In this document: positions 1 to 8,296 of the stretch, piece by piece | Position numbering within the stretch: the stretch's first letter is position 1 | How the letters are laid out: every line of letters begins with the position of its first letter | Assembly (NCBI GenBank): GCA_036821825.1 | Contig: DAISIV010000008.1 | Location: 1 to 64,000, forward strand | Direction of reading: 5' to 3' | DNA length: 64,000 nucleotides | Source: CAITZA01 sp937915285 | GTDB taxonomy: Bacteria > Desulfobacterota > Desulfomonilia > Desulfomonilales > Desulfomonilaceae | Notes under the pieces: model-generated | The model's database searches: none | Told to the model about the DNA's origin: nothing | The model's input: only the letters and a program-made list of their open reading frames with translations | Position numbers and translations under genes: made by a program

Positions 1-49
1 GACCCCTGCGTCCCGAACGCAGTGCTCTACCAGGCTGAGCCACGTCCCG
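1..49 (-). tRNA. tRNA-Pro (anticodon CGG), partial
   Basis: The reverse complement starts with CGGGACG, followed by a D-arm (GGCTCAGCCTGGTAGAGC) and an anticodon stem CTGCG/CGCAG enclosing the loop TTCGGGA, so the anticodon is CGG (proline). The window edge removes everything 3' of the start of the variable region, so the T-arm and acceptor 3' half are not visible. The bacterial tRNA-Pro pattern is otherwise intact. Confidence 0.93.
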
Positions 50-374
50 ACAAAAAATCACATTACACTTTTGAAATTGACGTGTCCAGTCTTTTCCAAA
101 GATAAGCGTTTTATTGGCCTTAATTCAAACAGGTATAATTTTGGTCAATCACATAATTTTTTCTTTTGTAAAAGAATGAATCAATGTTAGTAATCTGTAC
201 AACTGTCATGTGATAACATTTTGATAGTATTTTGACCAGGTTCACCCTTCGACAACGCCGGCGTATGCTTGGTGGATGTGGCCAGAAAAGGTTCTTTGAA
301 TTTACCTTCAATGGATCAGTTTTTTTCAGCAATCCGATGCCTCAACGTTTTTTATGGATGTTCAGGAGGGGACC
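50..374. other. Intergenic region, no recognised gene
   Basis: About 325 bases between the tRNA-Pro and the NTF2-like gene. It is AT-rich. The open frames crossing it on either strand lack a ribosome site and resemble no family I know. Near 78-89 there is ATTGACGTGTCC, which resembles one arm plus spacer of the palindrome in front of the tetR gene at 45 kb; this may be chance. No confident promoter was seen. Confidence 0.4.
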
Positions 375-779
375 GTGGGTACGGAAACCAACGCCAGGAT
401 CGAAAAGACCATAAAGAACATGCTCAGCGCATTCAATGAGCGTGATGTTGAATTAACCCTCTCATGCTTCTATTTTGATGAGAATTTCCTTTCTTACGGG
501 ATGGATGGCTCCAGGTCGGTCGAACGGGAAGAATGGCGAAAACTTTTGGAGAACGAATTCAACAGACTTTCCACCCAAGAACTGGATGTGAAATGGAGTA
601 AAATTTCGGTTTACAGGACCATGGCTACTTTTGTGGCCGAGTGTAGTCTGGTAGCAAAAGATCAAAGCGAATGGGAAGTGGTTCCTTTGAGGATGACGGC
701 CGTGCTTCGCGAGATAAATGATCGCTGGAAAATCAACCAGTTATATTTTTCAACCGAGAGCATCACACGAGCCGCCTAA
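375..779 (+). CDS. NTF2/SnoaL-like small protein
   Basis: A soluble protein of about 134 residues resembling the SnoaL/DUF4440 branch of the NTF2-like fold: an N-terminal helix (NMLSAFNERDVE) followed by a curved sheet ending in a W-K-I-N-Q-L-Y-F strand. Such proteins bind or isomerise small molecules, or act as stress-associated accessory domains; nothing here fixes the ligand. I chose GTG at 375 because AGGAGGGG lies at 364-371. The in-frame ATG at 354 has no ribosome site and would add seven residues. A clear terminator follows, so it is probably monocistronic. The fold assignment is moderate and the function unknown. Confidence 0.7.
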   Translation: MGTETNARIEKTIKNMLSAFNERDVELTLSCFYFDENFLSYGMDGSRSVEREEWRKLLENEFNRLSTQELDVKWSKISVYRTMATFVAECSLVAKDQSEWEVVPLRMTAVLREINDRWKINQLYFSTESITRAA

Positions 780-847
780 TAATCTGATTTGCGTTGTTTG
801 AGGTCTGTGTAAGCCACCAATGATTTTTCGGGGATGTTTTTCTCTCT

Positions 848-895
848 AAAGGCCTATCGTCGAACCGGCGTTCAATAATACGATGGGCCTTTTTC
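848..895 (+). terminator. Rho-independent terminator after the NTF2-like gene
   Basis: A long hairpin with arms 848-860 (AAAGGCCTATCGT) and 880-893 (ACGATGGGCCTTTT), with one G-T mismatch, followed by a T-rich tail. It is well placed to end transcription from the gene stopping at 779. The A-run in the left arm means it may work in both directions. Confidence 0.8.
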
Positions 896-1005
896 TTGGA
901 CCTCTCCGGTTTGCCTCCAATAATCCCCTATTTATTTTCCACAGAAATTTCTGATACATTTTTATCTGGATCTAGCCAAAAAAAGCAGGGAGGTTTTTTC
1001 CCCGA

Positions 1006-2166
1006 ATGTCTGAAGGAATAAATATTGCCATCATTGGCGGAGGAATTGTCGGATGCTGGGTCGCCTTAGAGCTTTCCAAGACCCAAAATGACATATTTCT
1101 CTTTGAAAAGAACCAGGGGATCACTCAAGGAGAAAACCAGTCATCCCGAAATTCAGGTGTGAACCATGCGGGACTGAATTATGACATCACCACCAGACCC
1201 ATAAAGGCCAGCCTTTGCGTTGAGGGCAACCGTATTTGGGAAGAGTTTTGCGCCCAGCACTCGCTTCCTTTTTTCAAGGTGGGTAAATTGATGGTGGCCC
1301 AAAACGAATCTGAAGAAAATGATCTTGAGGTTTATCTCAGGCGATCTTCAGAATACGGGGTTCCGGGGGTTCGCCGGATATCCGCGGATGAAGTTAGGGA
1401 GTTTGAACCCAACGTGTCTGCCAGATCCGCGTTATACGTCCCGACTTCAGGCATCTTCGAACCAACATCCCTGTTACGTCAGGTTTATTTTCTGGCCTCC
1501 AACAATGGGGTTCAATTCATGCCGTCAACCCAGGTCACTCAACTCAGGTTTAAGGACGGCCGGGCCATTATGGAGATTAGCTATAGGGATGGCGTCACTG
1601 AATGGATAGCTCCGCGTATTATCATAAACTCAGCCGGAGTTCAGGCGGTTAATCTGGCCAGAATGATAGACGGCGCGTTCCCTTTGAAAGCGGCCCTCAT
1701 ACGCGGGGATTCGATGAAATTTTACAGGACATCCCGGGCTGAACTTCATCTGAACGGCATGAATATTTACCCGACCCCTCAGACTGTCCAGACTCCGTTT
1801 GGGCCTCAACACACTGTTGGAGTTCACATAACCCCAATGTTTGATTATCACGATGGGAACTTCGTCATCGGGAATACGTTCATGGTAGGCCCTAAACTCA
1901 TTCCTGTAATCCGTGAAGATGATTTCGAAACACCTATGCCCAATCCAGAGGTTTTTGTTCAGAACACCAGATTCTTCCCCCAGCTAAGAGCCGAAGATCT
2001 TTCGCCTAATTTCAGCGGGGTTCAGGCGAGACTTGACGGTTACCCGGATTTTTACATTGGTCGCGACCGAATATGTTCTAATGTGATCCACCTGTGCGGC
2101 ATAGATAGCCCTGGATTCACATCAGCCCCAGCAATAGCCTCATACATAGCAAAACATTTCTTTTAG
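1006..2166 (+). CDS. FAD-dependent L-2-hydroxyglutarate oxidase (LhgO) family protein
   Basis: A 386-residue flavoprotein of the DAO superfamily. The N-terminal dinucleotide-binding motif IIGGGIVG (about residues 8-15) is followed by an acidic strand end (FLFEKN) and the family signature S-S-R-N-S-G-V-N-H-A-G at about 46-56, typical of L-2-hydroxyglutarate dehydrogenase/oxidase relatives. The C-terminus has the expected G-I-D-S-P-G-F-T-S-A-P-A-I FAD-contact segment. LhgO oxidises L-2-hydroxyglutarate to 2-oxoglutarate and passes electrons to oxygen or quinone; in an anaerobe the acceptor would be quinone or an unknown carrier. No partner genes adjoin it. Substrate is inferred from family only. 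Confidence 0.8.
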   Translation: MSEGINIAIIGGGIVGCWVALELSKTQNDIFLFEKNQGITQGENQSSRNSGVNHAGLNYDITTRPIKASLCVEGNRIWEEFCAQHSLPFFKVGKLMVAQNESEENDLEVYLRRSSEYGVPGVRRISADEVREFEPNVSARSALYVPTSGIFEPTSLLRQVYFLASNNGVQFMPSTQVTQLRFKDGRAIMEISYRDGVTEWIAPRIIINSAGVQAVNLARMIDGAFPLKAALIRGDSMKFYRTSRAELHLNGMNIYPTPQTVQTPFGPQHTVGVHITPMFDYHDGNFVIGNTFMVGPKLIPVIREDDFETPMPNPEVFVQNTRFFPQLRAEDLSPNFSGVQARLDGYPDFYIGRDRICSNVIHLCGIDSPGFTSAPAIASYIAKHFF

Positions 2167-2295
2167 ATACTTGAAACTCTCGATCTCGCGGGAATCCGAT
2201 CGAGTAGACTGGATCATCCGATAAGCAAATGATCGTGCGGATGATCCGGCCCGAAGTAGTGGGAAGAAGTAGTGTGGAGAGACAACCTACATTCA

Positions 2296-3534
2296 CTACC
2301 CTTTCTTGATGCGGAAAAATTTTCGTTTGCCGACCTGCAGAACCATTTCTTTTTCGGTGAATGAAATATCTGATGCCGGGTCACCGACCTTTTCGCCGTC
2401 AAGCTTGACGCCCCCCTGTTGGGTAAGTCGCTTAGCTTCAGCTTTTGAAATCTGCGCCACCATGGCCACAAGTTCGTAAGCCGCAAGGGATTGTTCCGCA
2501 ATGTCTACCAAAGGGATCTCGTCTGGTATTTCTTTCCTCTGAACAACCTTTTCGAATGTCTCCTCAGCCATTTTGGCCGCTTCATGACCATGATATTCGA
2601 TCACAATGCTTCTGGCTAAAGCCTTTTTTATGCCCATAGGATGGAATGGGTCATTGGAGTCCTGATGTTTTTCAACCTCTTCGAGGGCCTGGCCGTATTT
2701 GCTTACTTCCTTTTCGTCAACATCCGTCAGCAAAGTGAAGTATTTTACTATCAGGTCATCCTTGATAGACATGGTTTTACCGAACATATCTTCAGGCAAA
2801 TCATCTACGGCAATGTAATTCCTCTCCGTCTTACTCATTTTCTTTGCGCCATCGAGTCCTTCGATCAGTGGGGTCATCATGACTACCTGCGGCTCCTGCC
2901 CAAACTGCATCTGCATGTCACGCCCGGAGAGCAGGTTGAATTTCTGGTCGGTTCCCCCTAGTTCGACATGGCATTTGAGCGCAACCGAATCATAACCCTG
3001 CATCAATGGATAAAGGAACTCGGTGATACTTATAGGACTACCTTCCTTGAATCTTTTGTCGAAATCGTTCCTTTCAAGCATTCTTGCCACGGTGGAACGA
3101 TAGGCGAGGTCGAGACAATCAGCAAATGACATAGAATCGAACCATTCACCGTTATTGCGGATCTCAGTCTTTTCCTCGTCCAGTATCTTGAAAACCTGGC
3201 GGGTGTAATTTTTTGCGTGATCCCACACCTGCTCCTTGGTCAACCGGAGTCTTGCCTCATTTCTCTCGGTCGGATCACCAATTCGCGCTGTGAAATCACC
3301 GATCAGGAATATTGCAACATGCCCCATATCCTGGAAATGTTTTAGCTTTCTTATAGTGACCATGTGGCCTAGATGGATGTCAGACGCTGTAGGGTCCACT
3401 CCAAGTTTAACCCTGATAGGAACCTTGGTTTCCATGCTTTTGGTTATCATCTTGCGCAGTTCCTGTTCGTGGATGATTTCCTCCACTCCTCTCATGATAT
3501 GGCGCATCTGGGTTTCTAGATCAGGGAATGACAT
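2296..3534 (-). CDS. tyrS: Tyrosyl-tRNA synthetase
   Basis: A 412-residue class I aminoacyl-tRNA synthetase that charges tRNA-Tyr. The ATP-binding HIGH motif appears as HLGH (residues 54-57) and the second signature as KMSKT (about 230-235). The G-D-F-T-A-R-I-G-D-P segment and C-terminal S4 RNA-binding domain (about 350-412) identify the TyrS2-type subgroup. Length is normal. GAAAGGCT lies about eight bases upstream of the ATG. tlyA lies upstream on the same strand, about 110 bases away, so co-transcription is possible. Confidence 0.97.
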   Translation of the reverse strand: MSFPDLETQMRHIMRGVEEIIHEQELRKMITKSMETKVPIRVKLGVDPTASDIHLGHMVTIRKLKHFQDMGHVAIFLIGDFTARIGDPTERNEARLRLTKEQVWDHAKNYTRQVFKILDEEKTEIRNNGEWFDSMSFADCLDLAYRSTVARMLERNDFDKRFKEGSPISITEFLYPLMQGYDSVALKCHVELGGTDQKFNLLSGRDMQMQFGQEPQVVMMTPLIEGLDGAKKMSKTERNYIAVDDLPEDMFGKTMSIKDDLIVKYFTLLTDVDEKEVSKYGQALEEVEKHQDSNDPFHPMGIKKALARSIVIEYHGHEAAKMAEETFEKVVQRKEIPDEIPLVDIAEQSLAAYELVAMVAQISKAEAKRLTQQGGVKLDGEKVGDPASDISFTEKEMVLQVGKRKFFRIKKG

Positions 3535-3645
3535 TTATATAGCCTTTCAGGGTAGATTAGCCGTTGGAACAAAGCGGCGCATTCGGTCATCTGTCCATGA
3601 TACGATTAGGATAACAACCGATATTAAATCCAATTTGTAACAATA

Positions 3646-4377
3646 TCAGATTTGTCGAATGAGGTGCAGCAAAAATTCGGTGTTTCCCTTGGGCCCCTTG
3701 ATTGGGCTTTCGATCAGACCCGAAGGGTTCAATCCGATGTTGACTGCGAAATTCTTCACGCTTTCGACGGCGGATTTCATCCTGGACTTCGATTTGACCA
3801 CCCCACCCTTTTCCACAGAATCCTTACCTACTTCAAATTGCGGTTTGACAAGGACAATCATCCACCCTCCAATAGGAATGAAGCTTTTCAGCTTTTCCAG
3901 GACCAGTTTGAGGGATATGAACGAGAGGTCTGCAACCACAGCGTCAATTGAAAACGGGATTAGGGATTCATCCAGGTATCTTATATTAGCTCGCTCAATC
4001 AAGGTAACCCTTGGATCAGAGCGTAGTTTCCATGCAAATTGTCCGTAACCGACATCTACGGCCAGGACTCTGGCGGCGCCATGCTGCAATAGACAGTCCG
4101 TGAATCCTCCTGTAGAGGCCCCTGCATCCATTACATTCGCCCCTTTGACATCTACCCTGAACTGCTCCAGTGCGGCCTGCAGTTTGACCCCTCCCCTGCT
4201 CACATACGGTAGTTCCTCTTTAACAAGCACCTCTGCATCGACAGGCACTTCCCGGCCGGGTTTTTCATGTTTTTCACCGTTGACAAGAACTTTGCCTGCC
4301 ATTATCAGGGCTTGGGCGCGCTGCCTGGATGAAGCCAGGTTTCTGTTTAGCAGTAGGATATCCAGCCTGACCTTCAT
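3646..4377 (-). CDS. tlyA: TlyA-family rRNA 2'-O-methyltransferase
   Basis: A 243-residue protein with an N-terminal S4 RNA-binding domain (about 1-60, VRLDILLLNRNLASSRQRAQ) fused to a FtsJ-like SAM methyltransferase domain. The SAM-binding motif DAGASTGGFTD spans about residues 84-94, and V-A-D-L-S-F-I-S and L-V-K-P-Q-F-E are later methyltransferase motifs carrying the expected Asp and Lys. TlyA methylates cytidine 2'-OH groups in rRNA; older annotations call it haemolysin A. It sits between tyrS and two small envelope genes on the same strand. The family call is firm; the exact rRNA target is inferred. Confidence 0.93.
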   Translation of the reverse strand: MKVRLDILLLNRNLASSRQRAQALIMAGKVLVNGEKHEKPGREVPVDAEVLVKEELPYVSRGGVKLQAALEQFRVDVKGANVMDAGASTGGFTDCLLQHGAARVLAVDVGYGQFAWKLRSDPRVTLIERANIRYLDESLIPFSIDAVVADLSFISLKLVLEKLKSFIPIGGWMIVLVKPQFEVGKDSVEKGGVVKSKSRMKSAVESVKNFAVNIGLNPSGLIESPIKGPKGNTEFLLHLIRQI

Positions 4378-4408
4378 CTGAGGGATCTACATATTTTGCG
4401 GGAAAGCT

Positions 4409-4993
4409 TCATGAACCGGGCACTATCGTAAAATCAAGCACATCTACTATGTTGAAGCCGTAGTAGAGATAGATCATTGCCGCCCCTAGGAATTCTTCGG
4501 GCCTGTGTATTGTGAACTGATAATTGTAATGCCCATTCTTCCCGGGTAATTTGACCGTCTCCTCGTATTGTCTCGAATCAGGAAGCTTGATAACGAATTT
4601 CAGTGGAATTTCAGTAGAAGTCGCTTTGTAGGAAAATCTAACCATTATGGTCAGACGGTCGCCGTAGAGGCCGGCATTAAAAGTCCTTGACGCGCCCAGG
4701 AATTTCCAGTCCGATTCTTCGAGGGCGGCTGAACCCAACTGCAAGTCATAAATGGAAAGCCTGCCCGGCATTTCCCATGACAACTCGCCGTTGCCTTCAA
4801 TTCCGGAATTTTTTTTGGGGTTCGGATCTTGTTTGGTAGCGTTAGGACTTGGAGATGACGGCTTTGAGCCTTGAGCCGGAGACTGACATTGAGCCTCCGT
4901 CTTTAAAAGAAACAAGACACATAAAATCAGGATGAGCCTAAAGCCAAACGATACATTCAATTTTGGCAAAGACCTTGATATCAGTGGATTCAT
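4409..4993 (-). CDS. Exported protein of unknown function
   Basis: A 194-residue protein with an N-terminal hydrophobic signal segment (L-I-L-I-L-C-V-L-F-L-L, about residues 17-30), then a low-complexity Pro/Ser/Lys linker. The C-terminal region of about 130 residues is probably all-beta, with alternating hydrophobic strands and aromatic residues. I recognise no family. The start is ATG at 4993, which overlaps the upstream stop in an ATGA arrangement, so the two genes are translationally coupled. It probably works in the periplasm or envelope beside its membrane-anchored neighbour. Confidence 0.65.
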   Translation of the reverse strand: MNPLISRSLPKLNVSFGFRLILILCVLFLLKTEAQCQSPAQGSKPSSPSPNATKQDPNPKKNSGIEGNGELSWEMPGRLSIYDLQLGSAALEESDWKFLGASRTFNAGLYGDRLTIMVRFSYKATSTEIPLKFVIKLPDSRQYEETVKLPGKNGHYNYQFTIHRPEEFLGAAMIYLYYGFNIVDVLDFTIVPGS

Positions 4994-5319
4994 GCTCCCC
5001 ACCAGCGCGGGGTGATAGGTTTAGCCGTCACCGGTGGCGCGTTCTTTACCGTAGTCAGAGATCTTGATGACTCCGATTCGAGACGTTCAAAGTCTGACTT
5101 CGGAGCGGCCTGATGTTGCTGGGCATCGCTGGTGGCCCCAGGGGATATCATCTCAAGGAATTTTTCCTGAAGACTGGGTGTTTCCTGGGCCTGCTGAGCG
5201 CCTTGATCCTGTTTGCGCAGCTTTGACCCCAAAAAACTAAAAATTATCCAGAGTACAAATACCATCACTACCGGCAATAATTCACCGAGCCTGTCTTTTA
5301 TAGCGTCAAATTCCGGCAT
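4990..5319 (-). CDS. Small single-pass membrane protein of unknown function
   Basis: A 109-residue protein with one predicted transmembrane helix (V-V-M-V-F-V-L-W-I-I-F-S-F-L-G, about residues 16-31) followed by a polar, Gln/Ser-rich soluble tail. AAGGAGGCG lies upstream of the ATG at good spacing. The stop overlaps the next gene's start (ATGA). I recognise no domain. The pairing of a membrane-anchored protein with an exported beta-rich protein suggests an envelope role, but that is inference only. Confidence 0.6.
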   Translation of the reverse strand: MPEFDAIKDRLGELLPVVMVFVLWIIFSFLGSKLRKQDQGAQQAQETPSLQEKFLEMISPGATSDAQQHQAAPKSDFERLESESSRSLTTVKNAPPVTAKPITPRWWGA

Positions 5320-5516
5320 TTCTAGGCGCCTCCTTCCGCAGGAGTTAAATAATCAAAATACATATTGCCACATAGTAGTTCACAATTCAATTTGATCATC
5401 TCACACAAAACAGTCTCCAGAGTATTTTTCTTGAATATAAGACTTCATATCGTGTATATTAGCAAACTTGTGTGTACACGAATTTGCAACAACACGTATC
5501 CTGGAGGTGGAGAGAC

Positions 5517-6602
5517 ATGGCCGCTAGAATTCACAACTTCAACCCTGGACCCGCCGCTTTACCTTTGCCAGTTCTGGAAGAAGCCAGAGAAGAATTTCTG
5601 GATTTCAAAGGCTCGGGAATGTCAATTGCTGAGATCAGCCATCGTTCGCCGTTGTTCGAAGAGGTCATAAACGATGCGATTTCACGCCTTAAGAGACTGC
5701 TAAAAGCCTCTGACAATTTTAAGGTCTTGTTTTTACAGGGTGGAGCGAGCACGCAGTTCGCCATGATCCCGATGAATCTTTTGCCTTCAGGAAAAGTTGC
5801 AGAGTACATCAACACCGGCACATGGGCCACCAAAGCTATCAAGGAAATAGAAATCCTCGGGAAACCCCACAAGGTCATCGCTTCTAGCTCTGACAGGGAT
5901 TTTTGCTATATCCCCAAGAATTACGAGGTTTCTTCTGATGCGGCATACCTGCATTACACATCCAACAACACCATCAAGGGAACGCAGTGGTCTTCGGCTC
6001 CACAGGCAGGAAATGTGCCACTGATTTCCGACATGTCTTCTGACATTTTGTGCAGGCCTTTTGACATCAACCCCCACGGACTCATCTATGCCGGAGCGCA
6101 GAAGAACCTGGGCCCAGCCGGGGTAACCGTGGTCATGATTCGCGATGACATGCTTGAGAGATGTCCCAAAGATATTCCGACAATGATGCGTTACACCACG
6201 CATGCGGAAAAGAATTCTCTCTATAATACACCACCGTGCGTCTCCATCTACCTGGTTGGACTTGTCCTTAAATGGATAGAAGACACCATAGGCGGCCTGG
6301 ACGCCATGGAAAAGCGCAACCGCCAGAAAGCGGACGCTCTTTATGGCTATATGGACTCAAGTGGATTCTATAGGGGCACAGCCGACAAGGACAGTCGCTC
6401 ACTCATGAACGTCACCTTCAGGCTGCCGACCGAAGATCTCGAGAAAAAATTTATCTCTGAGGCTACCAAAAGCACTCTGGGTGGTTTGAAGGGCCACAGG
6501 TCCGTTGGTGGATGCCGAGCGTCTATTTACAACGCTGCGGGACCTGAATCAATAAATGCTCTTGTTGATTTCATGAAGGAATTTGCTAGGAAAAATGGCT
6601 GA
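5517..6602 (+). CDS. serC: Phosphoserine aminotransferase
   Basis: A 361-residue PLP-dependent class V aminotransferase that converts 3-phosphohydroxypyruvate plus glutamate to phosphoserine. The N-terminal FNPGPAALP and the M-S-I-A-E-I-S-H-R-S segment are SerC hallmarks, as is the PLP-lysine motif GAQKNLGPAG near residue 196. Length matches the family. ATG at 5517 is chosen because GGAGGTGG precedes it; an upstream in-frame start would add 15 residues not seen in SerC. The stop overlaps the start of the downstream SerA homologue by 8 bases, so the two are coupled. Confidence 0.96.
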   Translation: MAARIHNFNPGPAALPLPVLEEAREEFLDFKGSGMSIAEISHRSPLFEEVINDAISRLKRLLKASDNFKVLFLQGGASTQFAMIPMNLLPSGKVAEYINTGTWATKAIKEIEILGKPHKVIASSSDRDFCYIPKNYEVSSDAAYLHYTSNNTIKGTQWSSAPQAGNVPLISDMSSDILCRPFDINPHGLIYAGAQKNLGPAGVTVVMIRDDMLERCPKDIPTMMRYTTHAEKNSLYNTPPCVSIYLVGLVLKWIEDTIGGLDAMEKRNRQKADALYGYMDSSGFYRGTADKDSRSLMNVTFRLPTEDLEKKFISEATKSTLGGLKGHRSVGGCRASIYNAAGPESINALVDFMKEFARKNG

Positions 6603-8211
6603 TCGCAAAATATCAAAAATTTTAATAGCTGAGGTCATTCACGAAGCCGGCCTCCTTTTGTTAAGGAATTGCAATAGCATAGAGGTTGATTACAGACCTG
6701 AGCTGACTGAAGAAGAGCTACCGGGCATAATCGGCAATTATGATGGGCTGATAGTAGGATCACGGCTGAATGTTCCGGGTTCTTTGTTTGAGCTGGCGCC
6801 GGGTTTGAAAGCGGTGGCCAAGGCTGGGTCGGCGCTGGAGAACATCGATGTGACAGCGGCGACATACAGAGGAGTTGCAGTGTTGGCCTCAGTTGGGGTC
6901 AACGCTGTTTCCGCAGCAGAGCACACTATTGCTCTCATGATGGCAGCCAGTCGTCACATAGCTTTGGCAGACGCTTCTATGAAAGAGGGTAAATGGGAAA
7001 AGAAGAAATTTCAGGGAGCGGAACTGGCCGGTAAAACGGTTGGAATTCTCGGGCTTGGTCAGATAGGAACCTTGGTGGCCAGGAAAGCCTGTTACGGGCT
7101 CAAAATGGACGTTATCGGTTACGACGCCGTCATAAGCAGGGAGTCTGCCCAACAGGCCGGTGTGAAACTCGTTTCCATTGAAGAGATGTTGGGCGGTTCT
7201 GACATTGTGACTGCCCACATACCCCTGACAGAGGGCTCCAAGGGACTTTTCAATTCAAGGACATTCGGACTTATGAAGCGTGGCGCCATCTTCATCAACA
7301 CCTCCGACCTTGGCATAGTCGATGTTCCGGCGTTGATCAGTGCGCTGGATTCGGGCCAGCTTTCCTGCGCCGCTGTGGACATATCCCACAAACGTCTGGA
7401 AATGGTAAAGCCACTTCTGAGCCATCCGCTAGCCATTGTCACACCTGATCTTAGCGCCCAGACAGGTGAGGCCGAGGAGAATTTTTCCGTAACAGCCGCT
7501 CGTAACATCATTGACTTCTTTGAAAAAGGTCTTCTTGCGAATGCAGTGAATGTGCCTAACATCGATCCGGCACAAAGGGTAGTGGTAGGCCCTTACATGG
7601 ATCTGGCCAGGCGACTCGGACAATTTCTCGGCGGCTTGGCTTCGGACAGTATTTCCAAATTTGAGGTACAACTGTGCGGTGAAATTTCCCAGGTAGACGT
7701 TGAACCCATTGCTAATTCGGGGCTTTGGGGGTTACTCAGCATAGTGGAAGGTCCGCACATCAACTACGTCAATGCGCCTGTTGCCGCCAGGGAACGAGGG
7801 ATCAGAGTTCTGCAGACGACTCAGCGAGCTGAGCAGCAGTTTGGAGCCTCGGTGAGGATGACACTGACTTCTGTGTCAGACAAGAAGATCAGCGTCGAAG
7901 GCGCCCTGATTCAAAGGATTGGAAACGAGCCTCGAATAATAGGCATTGACACTTTTGTAACGGAAGCCGTTCCGAGTGGCCCAATGCTTATTATAAGGAA
8001 TCAGGACATTCCGGGAATGATTGCAGGGGTGTCTGGAACGCTGGCGAGAAGCGGCGCAAACATAGCGCAGATGAACCTCTCCAGGGACAAACCAGGCGGA
8101 ACAGCCATCTCAATACTTAATCTGGATTCACCGGCTGATGAGAAAACTCTGGATGCAATCAGGTCCATACCCGGCATTCTAGGTGTTACACAACTTATTT
8201 TGGATGAATAG
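6595..8211 (+). CDS. SerA-like D-3-phosphoglycerate dehydrogenase homologue lacking the catalytic triad
   Basis: A 538-residue protein with the full long-form SerA layout: 2-hydroxyacid dehydrogenase substrate domain, NAD-binding domain with GLGQIG (about 150-155), an allosteric substrate-binding domain (about 320-460) and a C-terminal ACT domain (about 465-538). The three catalytic residues of the family, Arg, Glu and His (R240, E269 and H292 in E. coli SerA), align with Asp238, Arg267 and Asp285. The usual R-G-G-I-V-D/N-E motif reads DLGIVDV, and T-P-H-x-G reads TPDLS. NAD and serine-sensing domains look intact. It overlaps serC by 8 bases. It may be a regulatory pseudoenzyme or have a new activity; a canonical SerA would be expected elsewhere. 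Confidence 0.85.
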   Translation: MADRKISKILIAEVIHEAGLLLLRNCNSIEVDYRPELTEEELPGIIGNYDGLIVGSRLNVPGSLFELAPGLKAVAKAGSALENIDVTAATYRGVAVLASVGVNAVSAAEHTIALMMAASRHIALADASMKEGKWEKKKFQGAELAGKTVGILGLGQIGTLVARKACYGLKMDVIGYDAVISRESAQQAGVKLVSIEEMLGGSDIVTAHIPLTEGSKGLFNSRTFGLMKRGAIFINTSDLGIVDVPALISALDSGQLSCAAVDISHKRLEMVKPLLSHPLAIVTPDLSAQTGEAEENFSVTAARNIIDFFEKGLLANAVNVPNIDPAQRVVVGPYMDLARRLGQFLGGLASDSISKFEVQLCGEISQVDVEPIANSGLWGLLSIVEGPHINYVNAPVAARERGIRVLQTTQRAEQQFGASVRMTLTSVSDKKISVEGALIQRIGNEPRIIGIDTFVTEAVPSGPMLIIRNQDIPGMIAGVSGTLARSGANIAQMNLSRDKPGGTAISILNLDSPADEKTLDAIRSIPGILGVTQLILDE

Positions 8212-8296
8212 ACCGGTTTGGGGAATTGTTCGTTTGAGATATTCAGGATCGTCGTAGCGGCAAGATGATAAAATAGTTGGAGAAAGGTGTTTCAAG

